From CANIGN01 sp964538275 (GTDB lineage Bacteria > Bdellovibrionota > UBA2428): a stretch of 64,000 nt of DNA. Numbering within the stretch: position 1 is the stretch's first letter; each line of letters starts with the position of its first letter. The stretch spans positions 1-64,000 of the forward strand of contig CAZIFW010000007.1 in NCBI GenBank assembly GCA_964538275.1, read 5' to 3'. The notes under the pieces are model-generated. The model made no database searches and was not told the DNA's origin. It saw only the letters and a program-made list of their open reading frames with translations. Below, one piece after another: positions 1-8,441 of this stretch. The translations under genes were made by a program, and so were the position numbers.

Positions 1-1563
1 CTTTTAATGGCAGTGAGTGAATTTTTTCATAAATACTTGGTTCGAAAAAGTCTTGAACTCATGGTTCAAAAACTACGTAACGAAATTTTTGGAAAATACT
101 TAAGTTTTTCAGAGAGTGTAAAAAGTCGTTTCAATACGGGCACAGCTATTCATCACCTTATTTCTGATATTCACCTTATCAACGAATCCCGAAACTTGAT
201 CACAGAACTTGTTAAAGAACCCCTTACAATAGCTGTTCTTCTTGGAACTTTATTTTCGATCAACTGGAAGCTTTGCATCGTTTGTTTCCTTGCTATTATT
301 CCCATCGCTCTAATAAATGGCGTCTTAGGAAAAAGCGCACGCCGCAACCAATCGCGTGCACAACAAAAACTTTCAGAGCTAGTCGCCCATACTAACGAAA
401 GTTTTCAAGGTATGAGAACGGTTCACAGTCTTTTGATGGAAAAAACTGTAAATCAAGAATTCAAAGGCCTCATGCAGACTCTAACTGACAAACAACTCAA
501 GCTCACAAAACTTGAAGAGAGCATTAGCCCGATGATTAAGGTATTTTCTATCCTCGCAGGTGTTCTTATTTTTTATGTAGGCGCTCAATTTGCTTTTGTT
601 GGAAACTCTATGTCTGGAAGCGATCTCAGTAGTTTCATTATTGCTGCAGGTCTTTTACCAGCACCCCTTAGAAACATCAGCAGCGCTGGCGTACACATGC
701 AGAGAATATCTGCAGGGGCAAAACGTATCTTTGATCTTTTCAACATTGAATTCGATTCTCTTTCAAACGATCAAAGTAAGCTTCTTGAAAGCGGGAAAGT
801 TTATAAAGTTCCCGCTACTCCCTTGGCACTTGAATTTAAGAACCTCAACTTTTCATATCCTGGCTCTGAGGGAGATAAAGCCGCTATTTTAGGACTTAAC
901 CTAAAGCTAGAACCCGGTAAAAAGATCGCACTCGTTGGCAGAAGTGGCGCTGGCAAAAGCACACTTGCACTCCTAAGCATGCGTTTTATTGATCCCATTA
1001 CCGGAAGTGTAACTTTGGGTGGAAAAGACGCAAAACAATGGGAACTCGGGGAGTTTCGCTCTTACTTTTCTTACGTATCTCAAGAGGTTTATTTTTTCCA
1101 AGCCAGTATTCGTGAAAACCTCTTACGTGCCGTGCCTCATGCCACAGAAGATAATATTTGGAAGGCATTGGAACTTGCTCAAATTAAAGATCGAATTTTA
1201 ATGCTTCCAGACAAACTTGACTCTGCCTTGAGCGAAAAAGCTGCAAATTTATCAGGTGGAGAGAAGCAACGCTTAGCCATTGCCCGAGCAATTTTAAGAG
1301 CAGCACCCATACTTATACTTGACGAAGCAACGTCAAACTTGGATTCAGAAAACGAACACCTTATTCAAAAAGGTCTAGAGAATCTAATTCAAAACAAATC
1401 CACTCTCGTCATCGCTCACCGTCTAAGTACCGTTATGAATTGCGACGAAGTCGTTGTCATGGACAAAGGTCAGATCATCGAACGTGGTCGCCCTCAAGAT
1501 CTGAGAGGCCAAAGTTCTCATTTCTCAAAAATGTGGGATATTCAAAGAGGCGAAGTTTCTTGA
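1..1563 (+). CDS. ABC exporter, MsbA-like (5' end outside window)
   Basis: Half-size ABC exporter with fused membrane and ATPase domains, of the type that flips lipid A-core or other lipids across the inner membrane. The frame is open to the left edge; from the first visible ATG (base 7) there are 518 residues against about 580 for MsbA, so the first membrane helix is missing. Counting from that ATG: membrane segments near 71-104 and 176-194, Walker A GRSGAGKST (311-319), Q-loop Gln359, signature LSGGEK (415-420), Walker B ILILDE (435-440), H-loop His471. Its stop overlaps the start of the next gene, an LpxH-like lipid A enzyme, which supports a lipid A role. Seen: domains and motifs. Inferred: the substrate; a drug or other lipid exporter is possible. 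Confidence 0.9.
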   Translation, partial: LLMAVSEFFHKYLVRKSLELMVQKLRNEIFGKYLSFSESVKSRFNTGTAIHHLISDIHLINESRNLITELVKEPLTIAVLLGTLFSINWKLCIVCFLAIIPIALINGVLGKSARRNQSRAQQKLSELVAHTNESFQGMRTVHSLLMEKTVNQEFKGLMQTLTDKQLKLTKLEESISPMIKVFSILAGVLIFYVGAQFAFVGNSMSGSDLSSFIIAAGLLPAPLRNISSAGVHMQRISAGAKRIFDLFNIEFDSLSNDQSKLLESGKVYKVPATPLALEFKNLNFSYPGSEGDKAAILGLNLKLEPGKKIALVGRSGAGKSTLALLSMRFIDPITGSVTLGGKDAKQWELGEFRSYFSYVSQEVYFFQASIRENLLRAVPHATEDNIWKALELAQIKDRILMLPDKLDSALSEKAANLSGGEKQRLAIARAILRAAPILILDEATSNLDSENEHLIQKGLENLIQNKSTLVIAHRLSTVMNCDEVVVMDKGQIIERGRPQDLRGQSSHFSKMWDIQRGEVS

Positions 1564-2324
1564 CCTACAAAATCCTCGCCCTTTCCGACTTACATTTAGG
1601 AGAACCGTTAACAGATGAACGTTACCCGCTCTTTTTAAAAGTCCTTGATAAGTTTATAATGAGCGATATTCAAGAACTCCTACTCATGGGAGACATTTTT
1701 GACATTCTAATAGGTAACAAAAAATTCTGGCGAAACATTCATCCAGAATTTTTTAAAAAACTGGAAGAAGCACTACTAAAAAATAAAAAAATTACATGGG
1801 TTCAAGGTAACCATGATTTTCAACTTTCTCGGCTATTAACTCCTATGGGAGTGCACTGGATTGAAAATCACGAAGTTATTATCAGAGAAGGTTTAAAAAT
1901 TTCCGTAAGTCACGGCGACTTAGCAGATGAAACAAATAAACTGCATCCTCTTTGGAGAGCTTTTTTAAATTCTCAATTTATGAGCTTATTTATTAAACTC
2001 ATACCCGAAAGCATTGGGGAAAGAAAAATATATCCCTTAACTTTAAAACTCAGCAAAGCTTCAAGGCGCGTTTCTCAAAATAAAGAATTCAGAGAAATAG
2101 CAAAAGAAACATTTAGAAAGCATGCTCGCAAGCTTCAAGGTTTTCATAATGCTGACTTAGTGATCTTAGGGCATAGTCATATTTCTGACGAAGTCTCTCT
2201 CAATGAAAGTTCCCGCTATCTAAATTTAGGCTCTTGGTTTGAAAATCCCCAAGTAGGCATCCTTGAAGTCAATGAACGCTCTCTAAACATAAAAGTTTCT
2301 CCTATGTTGGCTTGGCTAGCCTAA
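1560..2324 (+). CDS. lpxH: LpxH-like UDP-2,3-diacylglucosamine pyrophosphohydrolase
   Basis: Calcineurin-like metallophosphoesterase. LpxH cleaves UDP-2,3-diacylglucosamine to lipid X and UMP at the cytoplasmic face of the inner membrane, the fourth step of lipid A synthesis. The full metal-site set is present: D10-x-H12, GDIFD (44-48), GNHD (83-86), SHGD (117-120) and GHSH (204-207). Length 254 is close to the usual 240. The frame extends upstream inside the ABC gene, but I place the start at TTG 1560 because AGAGG lies 9 bases upstream and homology begins at once; TTG overlaps the TGA of the ABC gene, implying translational coupling. A related phosphoesterase with another substrate cannot be excluded. 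Confidence 0.8.
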   Translation: MTYKILALSDLHLGEPLTDERYPLFLKVLDKFIMSDIQELLLMGDIFDILIGNKKFWRNIHPEFFKKLEEALLKNKKITWVQGNHDFQLSRLLTPMGVHWIENHEVIIREGLKISVSHGDLADETNKLHPLWRAFLNSQFMSLFIKLIPESIGERKIYPLTLKLSKASRRVSQNKEFREIAKETFRKHARKLQGFHNADLVILGHSHISDEVSLNESSRYLNLGSWFENPQVGILEVNERSLNIKVSPMLAWLA

Positions 2325-2346
2325 TCTTAAAAGCAATAATAAATGA

Positions 2347-4035
2347 GTGAAGAAGTTTCTAGGATTAACCCTGCATAAAGTTGCGCCCTATTTAGTTTTG
2401 ATACTAGGTTTTTTCACCTACTTCATTAATTACGAAAAGCCGCCCAACCTTTACTGGGATGAAAACTATTATGTGACCGCAGTAGAAAAATATAAAAAGA
2501 ATATATTCTTTCAAGAAAGTCACCCTCCCCTTGGAAAACTCATCATGTACGCGGGAGAAAAGTTTTGGGATCCGAACAAAGATCTGTATTTAGATTTTGA
2601 AAAAACTGATTTTGCTCGCAACATCCCCGAGGGATATTCCTTTAAAGGTGTTCGTTTTTTTCCAGTATTTTTTGCATGGATAAATTGTCTTTTATTTTTT
2701 GTACTTCTACTAACAGTTACTAAAAGTTCGGCATGGGCATTGAGCTTAAGTTTGCTCTACGCCATGGACAATGCCCTCATTGTACACAATCGGGGCGCTA
2801 TGTTGGATTCAACTCAGCTCTTTGGAGTTTTGCTTGCTCTCATAGCTTATTTTAAAATTTTTACACTTGGCCGCTTTTCAAAACGTTGGGCTTCTTTGCT
2901 CGGACTAGGTATAGCGTGGGCAACGTGGACCAAACTTAATGGTCTTATAATTATACTTTTGCTACCTCTTTTAATTTTTTACCCAAAGCAAAATAAATTG
3001 AGCGAAAAAATCAAGGCTATCTTACCTAGCTGGGGAATTGCGAGTGCTACTATTCTTTTGTTTTCTATTCTTGTTTGGGGATTACATTTTTCAAATGGTA
3101 AAAGGATTGAACCTGCACTCAATAACGCTGGCTGGTACCGCGCAAGCACTGAACTTAAACTCATTAAAGAAAATCCAACCGAGCACAACAATCCAGTTAA
3201 AAACTTCTATATTGAACTGAGAGATTATCTTGGCTACATAGGCAACTACTCTACAGGAGTGCCTCGCTTAAACCTCTGTAAAATTGGCGAAAATGGAAGC
3301 CCGTTTTTTTGGTGGCCATTAGGAGCCCGCACGATTAACTACCGCTGGGAAACCAAAAACTCAGGTAAAGAAGTTTCTTATCTTTATCTGGTTCCCAATC
3401 CTGTTAACTGGGGACTAGCCTTTATAGCTGTCATTTTAAGCTTTGCCTTTTTCCTTATGAAATATCTCTTAGGTGGTCTCAAGATGGAAAAAGACGACGA
3501 ACATCATCTCACCGTAATGTTCATCCTTTATGTGGCCTACATGCTCTCTATCGCTCGTATTGATCGAGTGATGTACACTTACCATTATTTCATCCCACTT
3601 ATTTTTTCTTTTGTCTTAGTGGCTAAGTGGTTACCTTTTATTGTTACAAGAATAAAATTAAATAAAATCAAAAACAAAGAGGTCATCGCACAGCTACTGG
3701 TTATGTTTAGCATTACAGCTGCTTGGAATTTTTACGGCCCATTTACTTATTACCGTCCAATAAGTTGCCAAGATTTTCAAAAACGGAGTTTACCTGGATG
3801 GCAAATGAAACCGGTACAATGTAACGACTATAAAAACACGTCTATTTACCAACCTTCATCTGCGGCCGTAGAGTCAAAAGAAGGGCGCCCTGCTGCAAAC
3901 AAAGCAATAACAGGAGCGATTACGCTTCCACCAACACGTCCTAAAGATCCACTTTCAGGATTAAAAATACCTGGACTTAATTTACGAAAGAATCAGCGCA
4001 ATACGAGTTCTTTACCATCAAATCCCCAGAGATGA
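2347..4035 (+). CDS. GT39 protein O-mannosyltransferase-like membrane protein
   Basis: Polytopic membrane glycosyltransferase of the PMT (GT39) family, which transfers a sugar from a polyprenyl-phosphate donor to Ser/Thr of exported proteins. After a first membrane segment (about 13-28) comes the family's first outer loop with Asp38-Glu39, which fits the catalytic Asp-Glu of yeast Pmt1, and then HPPLGK (59-64), the PMT hallmark. About nine further hydrophobic segments follow to residue 460. The start is GTG; no strong ribosome site is seen. The last ~55 residues are a hydrophilic Pro/Ser/Arg-rich tail whose final codons lie over the 3' end of the convergent spoVR gene. Following lpxH by 22 bases, it is probably co-transcribed. 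Donor and acceptor are unknown. Confidence 0.75.
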   Translation: MKKFLGLTLHKVAPYLVLILGFFTYFINYEKPPNLYWDENYYVTAVEKYKKNIFFQESHPPLGKLIMYAGEKFWDPNKDLYLDFEKTDFARNIPEGYSFKGVRFFPVFFAWINCLLFFVLLLTVTKSSAWALSLSLLYAMDNALIVHNRGAMLDSTQLFGVLLALIAYFKIFTLGRFSKRWASLLGLGIAWATWTKLNGLIIILLLPLLIFYPKQNKLSEKIKAILPSWGIASATILLFSILVWGLHFSNGKRIEPALNNAGWYRASTELKLIKENPTEHNNPVKNFYIELRDYLGYIGNYSTGVPRLNLCKIGENGSPFFWWPLGARTINYRWETKNSGKEVSYLYLVPNPVNWGLAFIAVILSFAFFLMKYLLGGLKMEKDDEHHLTVMFILYVAYMLSIARIDRVMYTYHYFIPLIFSFVLVAKWLPFIVTRIKLNKIKNKEVIAQLLVMFSITAAWNFYGPFTYYRPISCQDFQKRSLPGWQMKPVQCNDYKNTSIYQPSSAAVESKEGRPAANKAITGAITLPPTRPKDPLSGLKIPGLNLRKNQRNTSSLPSNPQR

Positions 4036-5462
4036 GTTTTCTCTTCATCTGTGGTTTCGATAAATACTGGTTTTTTCCAAATGCCATATAAGTTTTTAAG
4101 AGTTAGCTCAGCGTAATCTTTTCTCAATGTTCTGCCATCTGAAAGATGCTTCAACAAAAGAGCGCCACGGTTTTCAAAGTTAGAATCTACGACTTCAATA
4201 ATAGGGCTTCCAAAGTTTGTAAGCTCTGTTAAAAACTGTGAGCGAATTTTTTGAAACTCACGTGTATCGATTTCCCAACGTTTAGTGCTTTGATTGAATT
4301 TAGAACAAAAGAGCCCTTGCTCTTCACAAAAGTCCTGAGTTAAAAACTCATCAATAAAAGTTAAATCGTTATGTGTCTTACGAACTTCAAATATTTTTTC
4401 TTTACCTTTGTTCGTTTTTAAATCCCAATTGTTTCGTTTAACGGTGTCTTCACAGTCTAACCAATCTTTACCGAAACGACCCTTATTCCAACGATCTTCA
4501 ATATTTCTAAAAAGTTCTATGCCCACTCGATAAGGGTTAATTCCGTTTGGAGAAGGTGCCACTGTTCCACTATGAACACAGGCGTAATCAATAATCTCTG
4601 AATCATCGAGCACGTCGTGAGTCATCATTTTACTGTGCCAATAACTAGCCCAGCCTTCGTTCATAATTTTAGTCTGGCCCTGAGGTGCAAAGTAATAAGC
4701 CTCTTCGCGGATCATTTCTAAAATCTTTACTTGCCAGTTTTTAAGAGGAGCATGCAAAAGCAAAAAACCTAAAACATCTCTCACTGGACGATAAGGAATT
4801 TTTTCAGCTTTCTTAGAGTCTTCATCAATTCTGTCTCTTTGGTCTTGTAAAAACTCTGGTGTATTTATGAATTTATCGAGGTAATTTTTGGATTGAAGCT
4901 TTTGAACCTGTTCGGGAATCTTTTCGGAGTTATCAACGGTTTTTGGAAGCTCCCCTGAAGAGTGTAAGTCGATAAGGTTCTCTATACTGAGACACATATC
5001 TACAAACTCCTCTACAACTTCTACACCATACTGCTCTTGGCACTGACGTACTAAAGTTGAATGGTTAGCCATTTCATCAAGCATCTTACGATTGGTTTTA
5101 GCAAAGTAATGGTTGTTCTTAAAAAAATCAGCGTGCCCATAAACGTGAGCTATAACCAATTTGTTTTCAACCATGGAATTTGAACTCAAGAGGTAGGCGT
5201 AACAAGGCTCAGTGTTAATCACCATCTCATAAATTTTACTCAAACCGTAAGTGTACGATTTAGAAATGCGGTCGTATTCCATACCAAAACGCCAATGTGG
5301 ATAACGCTGAGGAAAGCCACCTAGAGATGCAAGTTCATTCATCTCTTTGTAATTTACTTTTTCAAAAACAACTTCTGGAAAGTGAAGACCATAGGACTTT
5401 GCCTTATCTTCGATATAAGCAATCCAGTCATAAAGTTCTGGCTCTAATTCTCTGCCTTTCAT
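3993..5462 (-). CDS. spoVR: SpoVR family protein
   Basis: SpoVR/YcgB family, normally encoded with the Ser kinase PrkA (YeaG) and the VWA protein YeaH, and linked to sporulation cortex in Bacillus and stress or stationary phase in proteobacteria. Its biochemical activity is not established. Length 489 agrees with the family (about 470-510), and family-like His/Trp/Tyr-rich blocks are present near residues 90-130 and in the middle (NEGWASYWHSKMM). The start ATG overlaps the stop of yeaH by one base (TAATG), so translation is coupled. Its 3' end overlaps the convergent GT39 gene by 43 bases. Confidence 0.9.
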   Translation of the reverse strand: MKGRELEPELYDWIAYIEDKAKSYGLHFPEVVFEKVNYKEMNELASLGGFPQRYPHWRFGMEYDRISKSYTYGLSKIYEMVINTEPCYAYLLSSNSMVENKLVIAHVYGHADFFKNNHYFAKTNRKMLDEMANHSTLVRQCQEQYGVEVVEEFVDMCLSIENLIDLHSSGELPKTVDNSEKIPEQVQKLQSKNYLDKFINTPEFLQDQRDRIDEDSKKAEKIPYRPVRDVLGFLLLHAPLKNWQVKILEMIREEAYYFAPQGQTKIMNEGWASYWHSKMMTHDVLDDSEIIDYACVHSGTVAPSPNGINPYRVGIELFRNIEDRWNKGRFGKDWLDCEDTVKRNNWDLKTNKGKEKIFEVRKTHNDLTFIDEFLTQDFCEEQGLFCSKFNQSTKRWEIDTREFQKIRSQFLTELTNFGSPIIEVVDSNFENRGALLLKHLSDGRTLRKDYAELTLKNLYGIWKKPVFIETTDEEKTHLWGFDGKELVLR

Positions 5463-6604
5463 TAACGTCCCGCTCCTAAAAAATGTTTTATAGAATCGTG
5501 AATCCCTTCACGGTTTTGTATACGACAAGCCACCACGCGCTCATCATTGCTGAATTTTTCCAAGAGATCTTTGAAGAACTGTCCTGATCCATATTTGCTT
5601 TCAACTTGTCCGTAAGAAAACTGGTTTACCATGGGAATAATATCGTTTTGAAGCATATCTACACACAACTGTGAGTCTTCATTTGACCAGTTATCTCCAT
5701 CGCTAAAATGAAAGGGATAAATATTCCAATGCTGTGGCGGATAGTCTTTTTGTACAATGTCTAAGAAAAGTTTGTAGGCAGAACTAATAAGAGTTCCACC
5801 ACTTTCACGCGTGCGATAAAAAGTTTTCTCATCTACTTCGCGAGCAACGGCATCGTGAATAAGGTAGCGACGCTGTAGCCCTTTGTATTGTGAACGCAAC
5901 CAGGTATCGATCCAAAAAGCTTCGGTACGAACTATCTCTTTTTGTTCGTCTCCCATAGAGCCTGATACGTCCATAATGTACACAATCACAGCGTTGGTCT
6001 GGGGACGTGGAGTTTCGGCCCAACCTCTAAAACGCATGTCATTTTTAATGGGAACAATCACAGGATTAGTAGGCTGGTAAACTCCGGCAGAAATTTGACG
6101 CTTTAAAGCTTCGCGATAAGTACGCTTGTAGTGTCTTAAACTTTGCGGTCCTAAGCGGTGAATACTTTTGTATTTAGATGAGCGTGTATCAATTTCATGT
6201 GTGCCTTTAGGTTGGATGCGAGGGAGACCCAGTTCCTTGCCTAGCATTTCAGCAAGTTCGTCTAAGGAAACCTCAACTTCAAGTTCGTGTTTACCTTCAT
6301 CATTACCCGCTTCCGTAGGATCGCCGTCTTGCTTTTCTTCGCCGTCAACTGGATCTCCTGGGTTTCCTTTACCTTGACCAACTTTATTGCCTTGGTTTTT
6401 ACCAAAAACAAAGCGGGGTAAATCGATTGAAGGAATAGGAATCGAGACATACTCATCGCCGGTTTTACCTATGAGCTCACCATTCGAAATAAACTTCTTT
6501 AGATTTTGTCGAATTTTACCAGCGACAATATCTTTGAAACGTCCGTGATCTCGTTTAATCCCAGACATGGTAAAGATTTTTGAGTAATCCTTGTCGCCCG
6601 ACAT
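5462..6604 (-). CDS. yeaH: YeaH/YhbH family VWA-domain protein (DUF444)
   Basis: UPF0229/DUF444 protein of 380 residues. A low-complexity Gly/Asp/Glu-rich segment (about 70-108) separates the N-terminal part from a C-terminal von Willebrand A domain with a MIDAS motif DVSGSM (212-217). It is the standard partner of SpoVR and PrkA; in E. coli the trio is expressed in stationary phase and nitrogen stress. The prkA gene that normally precedes it is absent: upstream lies a repeat-containing gap, then an unrelated gene. The ATG sits only six bases after a TATACT box, so either the mRNA is leaderless or the promoter call is wrong. No Shine-Dalgarno is visible. Confidence 0.88.
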   Translation of the reverse strand: MSGDKDYSKIFTMSGIKRDHGRFKDIVAGKIRQNLKKFISNGELIGKTGDEYVSIPIPSIDLPRFVFGKNQGNKVGQGKGNPGDPVDGEEKQDGDPTEAGNDEGKHELEVEVSLDELAEMLGKELGLPRIQPKGTHEIDTRSSKYKSIHRLGPQSLRHYKRTYREALKRQISAGVYQPTNPVIVPIKNDMRFRGWAETPRPQTNAVIVYIMDVSGSMGDEQKEIVRTEAFWIDTWLRSQYKGLQRRYLIHDAVAREVDEKTFYRTRESGGTLISSAYKLFLDIVQKDYPPQHWNIYPFHFSDGDNWSNEDSQLCVDMLQNDIIPMVNQFSYGQVESKYGSGQFFKDLLEKFSNDERVVACRIQNREGIHDSIKHFLGAGR

Positions 6605-6610
6605 ACTTTA

Positions 6611-6638
6611 AGTATAACACGAGCTTTTTAAGTGCGAA
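6611..6638 (-). promoter_or_regulatory. Possible promoter of yeaH-spoVR
   Basis: On the minus strand a TATACT -10 box (6611-6616) follows a weak TTCGCA -35 box (6633-6638) with a 16-base spacer. Transcription would begin about at the yeaH ATG (6604). This is a pattern match only. Confidence 0.3.
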
Positions 6639-6721
6639 GTGATTCAAACCCCTCGTGTCAGGCGTTTTAATAAGCCGAAAAACTCATATAAATGCTGGGC
6701 TGCGCTCTTAATTTAACAAGC

Positions 6722-6838
6722 GCCGAGGCACATAAGCAAAGTCTTTAGATCACTAAAGGGGGCAAAGCCCCCTCTCTTAAACGCTACGCTATTAATTCAC
6801 ACCCTATTGATCTAAAGACTTTGCTTAAGTACCACGGC
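6722..6838. repeat. 117-base structured palindromic repeat, copy 1 (family A)
   Basis: Arms of 31 bases (6722-6752 and 6808-6838) pair with three mismatches. The 55-base centre holds a GC hairpin (GGGGGC, AAA loop, GCCCCC) and a second, weaker TTAA-ended hairpin with two mismatches, so the fold is a long outer stem with two inner hairpins (three-way junction). Copy 2 at 7188-7304 has exactly the same lengths and lies in the opposite orientation. Comparing copies, the core is largely identical outside the loops, while about eight outer-stem positions differ yet remain paired within each copy. That is the signature of selection on, or replication through, the folded form. Function unknown. Confidence 0.85.
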
Positions 6839-6971
6839 TATTGCTTTTATCGCCCCCACTCTATCGTTGCAGATTCCGGCGTGGAAATCCCGATTCGATG
6901 TTATTCGGAGTTAGTCTCCAAATTTTCGTAACTCTGTTCAGATCAAAGATTAGGTATAAAGTGAATAAAAC

Positions 6972-7142
6972 ATGAATTCAGAAGAACGATTTAAAATTTT
7001 TTTTCCTTTCGCTGCACAAGAATGGAGCAAATTGGGACCAAAAGCTTTTTGGGGACACTACACCTCTTTAAAAGGTGCGAAAGGTATAATTAAGTCCAAG
7101 GAGTTTTGGTTGCGAAGTCCTTTCTTTAGTGCTCAAAGTTAG
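6972..7142 (+). pseudogene. Short remnant resembling the N-terminus of a DUF2971-type protein
   Basis: A 56-codon frame from ATG 6972 to TAG 7142. Its segment HYTSLKGAKGIIKSKEFWL resembles the opening block of DUF2971 proteins (HYTSLEGL..IL.S..LWLS), which normally run to 250 or more residues. Soon after this block the frame stops, and I see no continuation in other frames before copy 2 of the flanking repeat. It sits between the two inverted 117-base repeats. Read as a truncated cargo or defence-type gene; a genuine small protein is possible but no good ribosome site is present. The 133 bases before it (6839-6971) show nothing I recognise. Confidence 0.35.
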
Positions 7143-7187
7143 AGCTTTTGAATCCCAACATTAAATGAGATGGGAAAAGTAGCAAAA

Positions 7188-7304
7188 GCCTAATCAGGTA
7201 AACAGCACTTTTAGATCAATAGGGAGTGAATTAAGTGCAAAGCACTTAAGAGAGGGGGCCGCGCCCCCTTTAGTGATCTAAAAGTGCTGCTTACCTGCTT
7301 AGGC
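7188..7304. repeat. 117-base structured palindromic repeat, copy 2 (family A, inverted)
   Basis: Arms 7188-7218 and 7274-7304 pair over 31 bases with two mismatches. Read on the minus strand, the 55-base centre matches copy 1 outside the loops: GGGGGC-GCG-GCCCCC, then a perfect 8-bp hairpin with a TTT loop. The first hairpin's loop differs between copies (AAA versus GCG) while its stem is constant. It lies 25 bases beyond the stop of the minus-strand gene at 7330-8427, so it could also end the valS transcript, but there is no long T tract. Confidence 0.85.
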
Positions 7305-7329
7305 GCTGTGACTATTTGAAAGTTACCCT

Positions 7330-8427
7330 TTAATTTAAGAAGAGTTGAGGCTCGCCGTTTAAATTATAACAAGAGCCCACGAGCCCATGCTTTTTACTAA
7401 AATGCAGATTATTCAAACGCAGAATATCTCCAGATTCCCACTCTTTTTTGAACTCAGGGACTGGAGGAAGATCTTCTAAATCCTCGGGGCGTATTGTTTC
7501 AAAACTATAAAGCTCCGTAGATTTTTCTTTAGCCACTGAGAGCCACAACTGAGCCTTGCGAGGCTCACCTTCTTTTACGCTCAATTCAGCGCAAGCCACA
7601 GACAAGGGAATTGCATCTTCAAAAGTTTTAAGAACTTGTACCTCATCTGAACGCGTCTCAGGGTTTACACGCACACGGAAAAAAGTATTCCCCGCAATTG
7701 CATAAAGCCAACCATCAACCTGACAATCAACAGAAAAGCGAAAAGGAAGCGCAGGAACTTTTTTAGTAGTGGGCAAAGCTTTGTTGTCCGTAAGGCCTAG
7801 CTTCATGAGTTTGTTTTGGTCACCCGCTAACCAGAAAACACCGTCTTCTACTTTATGCAAACGATAGTTTGTTTCTAAATCTTCCCGCAAAAAATAACGT
7901 TTTTCAGAATTCAAATAAGGTTCTCTAAAAATAGTATTTCCAGACAATCCAAAAATGAAATCCCCAATGTGAGCAGCATCCATCAATACACCTGGGTTTT
8001 TTACAGCTCTTAATTTAAAACTCCCGTTGATAATTTGAACGATTGAATGTTTATAAGAAAAACCAAACGATCCTTTACCAATAGCAAGATCTTCCCAGAG
8101 TTCGTCTTGATTCTTAGGGCCCGCAGCTTTTTTAAACAAACCCATAATCCCAGCAGAGCCTTTGTGTAGAGTAGCAAAAGCCGTGTCGCCGGTGCTTGTA
8201 CCACGCAAGCCACCTGTAATCCCCAAGTAATCAGCATCAAATTCTTTCTCAATGTCGAGAGAAGTGCATTCAGTTAGATTACGCTTATCATCAAGTTTAA
8301 TTCTTAAAAGCGATTTATCTGCAAACAAAAGTCCAATAAAAAAAGAGCCGTCTTTCTGCTCTTGGAGCGTAGAAATATCAGCAGTAAATAATTTTGATTT
8401 AACGTTAAGGCTTATTAATTTAAACAT
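7330..8427 (-). CDS. Protein of unknown function downstream of valS
   Basis: I do not recognise this 365-residue protein. It has no signal peptide or membrane segment and reads as a soluble, mostly beta protein: many short hydrophobic strands separated by Gly/Asp/Asn turns, as in a beta-propeller or WD-like fold, though no repeat is regular enough to name. One Gly/Thr-rich stretch (about 72-100) looks loop-like. It begins 14 bases after the valS stop, in the same orientation, so the two are probably co-transcribed. Family A repeat copy 2 lies just past its end. Confidence 0.75.
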   Translation of the reverse strand: MFKLISLNVKSKLFTADISTLQEQKDGSFFIGLLFADKSLLRIKLDDKRNLTECTSLDIEKEFDADYLGITGGLRGTSTGDTAFATLHKGSAGIMGLFKKAAGPKNQDELWEDLAIGKGSFGFSYKHSIVQIINGSFKLRAVKNPGVLMDAAHIGDFIFGLSGNTIFREPYLNSEKRYFLREDLETNYRLHKVEDGVFWLAGDQNKLMKLGLTDNKALPTTKKVPALPFRFSVDCQVDGWLYAIAGNTFFRVRVNPETRSDEVQVLKTFEDAIPLSVACAELSVKEGEPRKAQLWLSVAKEKSTELYSFETIRPEDLEDLPPVPEFKKEWESGDILRLNNLHFSKKHGLVGSCYNLNGEPQLFLN

Positions 8428-8441
8428 CTTCGACTCACTTC

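Noticed and set aside
1440..1559. N-terminal extension of the LpxH-like gene
   Set aside because: The extra 40 codons overlap the ABC transporter and lack conservation; TTG 1560 has a ribosome site and begins at the homologous region.
6841..6960. Fragment resembling a tRNA arm near GATTCCGGCGTGG and GGAGTTAGTCTCC
   Set aside because: No acceptor stem, D-loop or T-loop pattern can be assembled around it.
6722..7304. Integron attC sites
   Set aside because: The paired 117-base elements are inverted, not tandem, lack the GTTRRRY/RYYYAAC core sites, and no integrase is seen.
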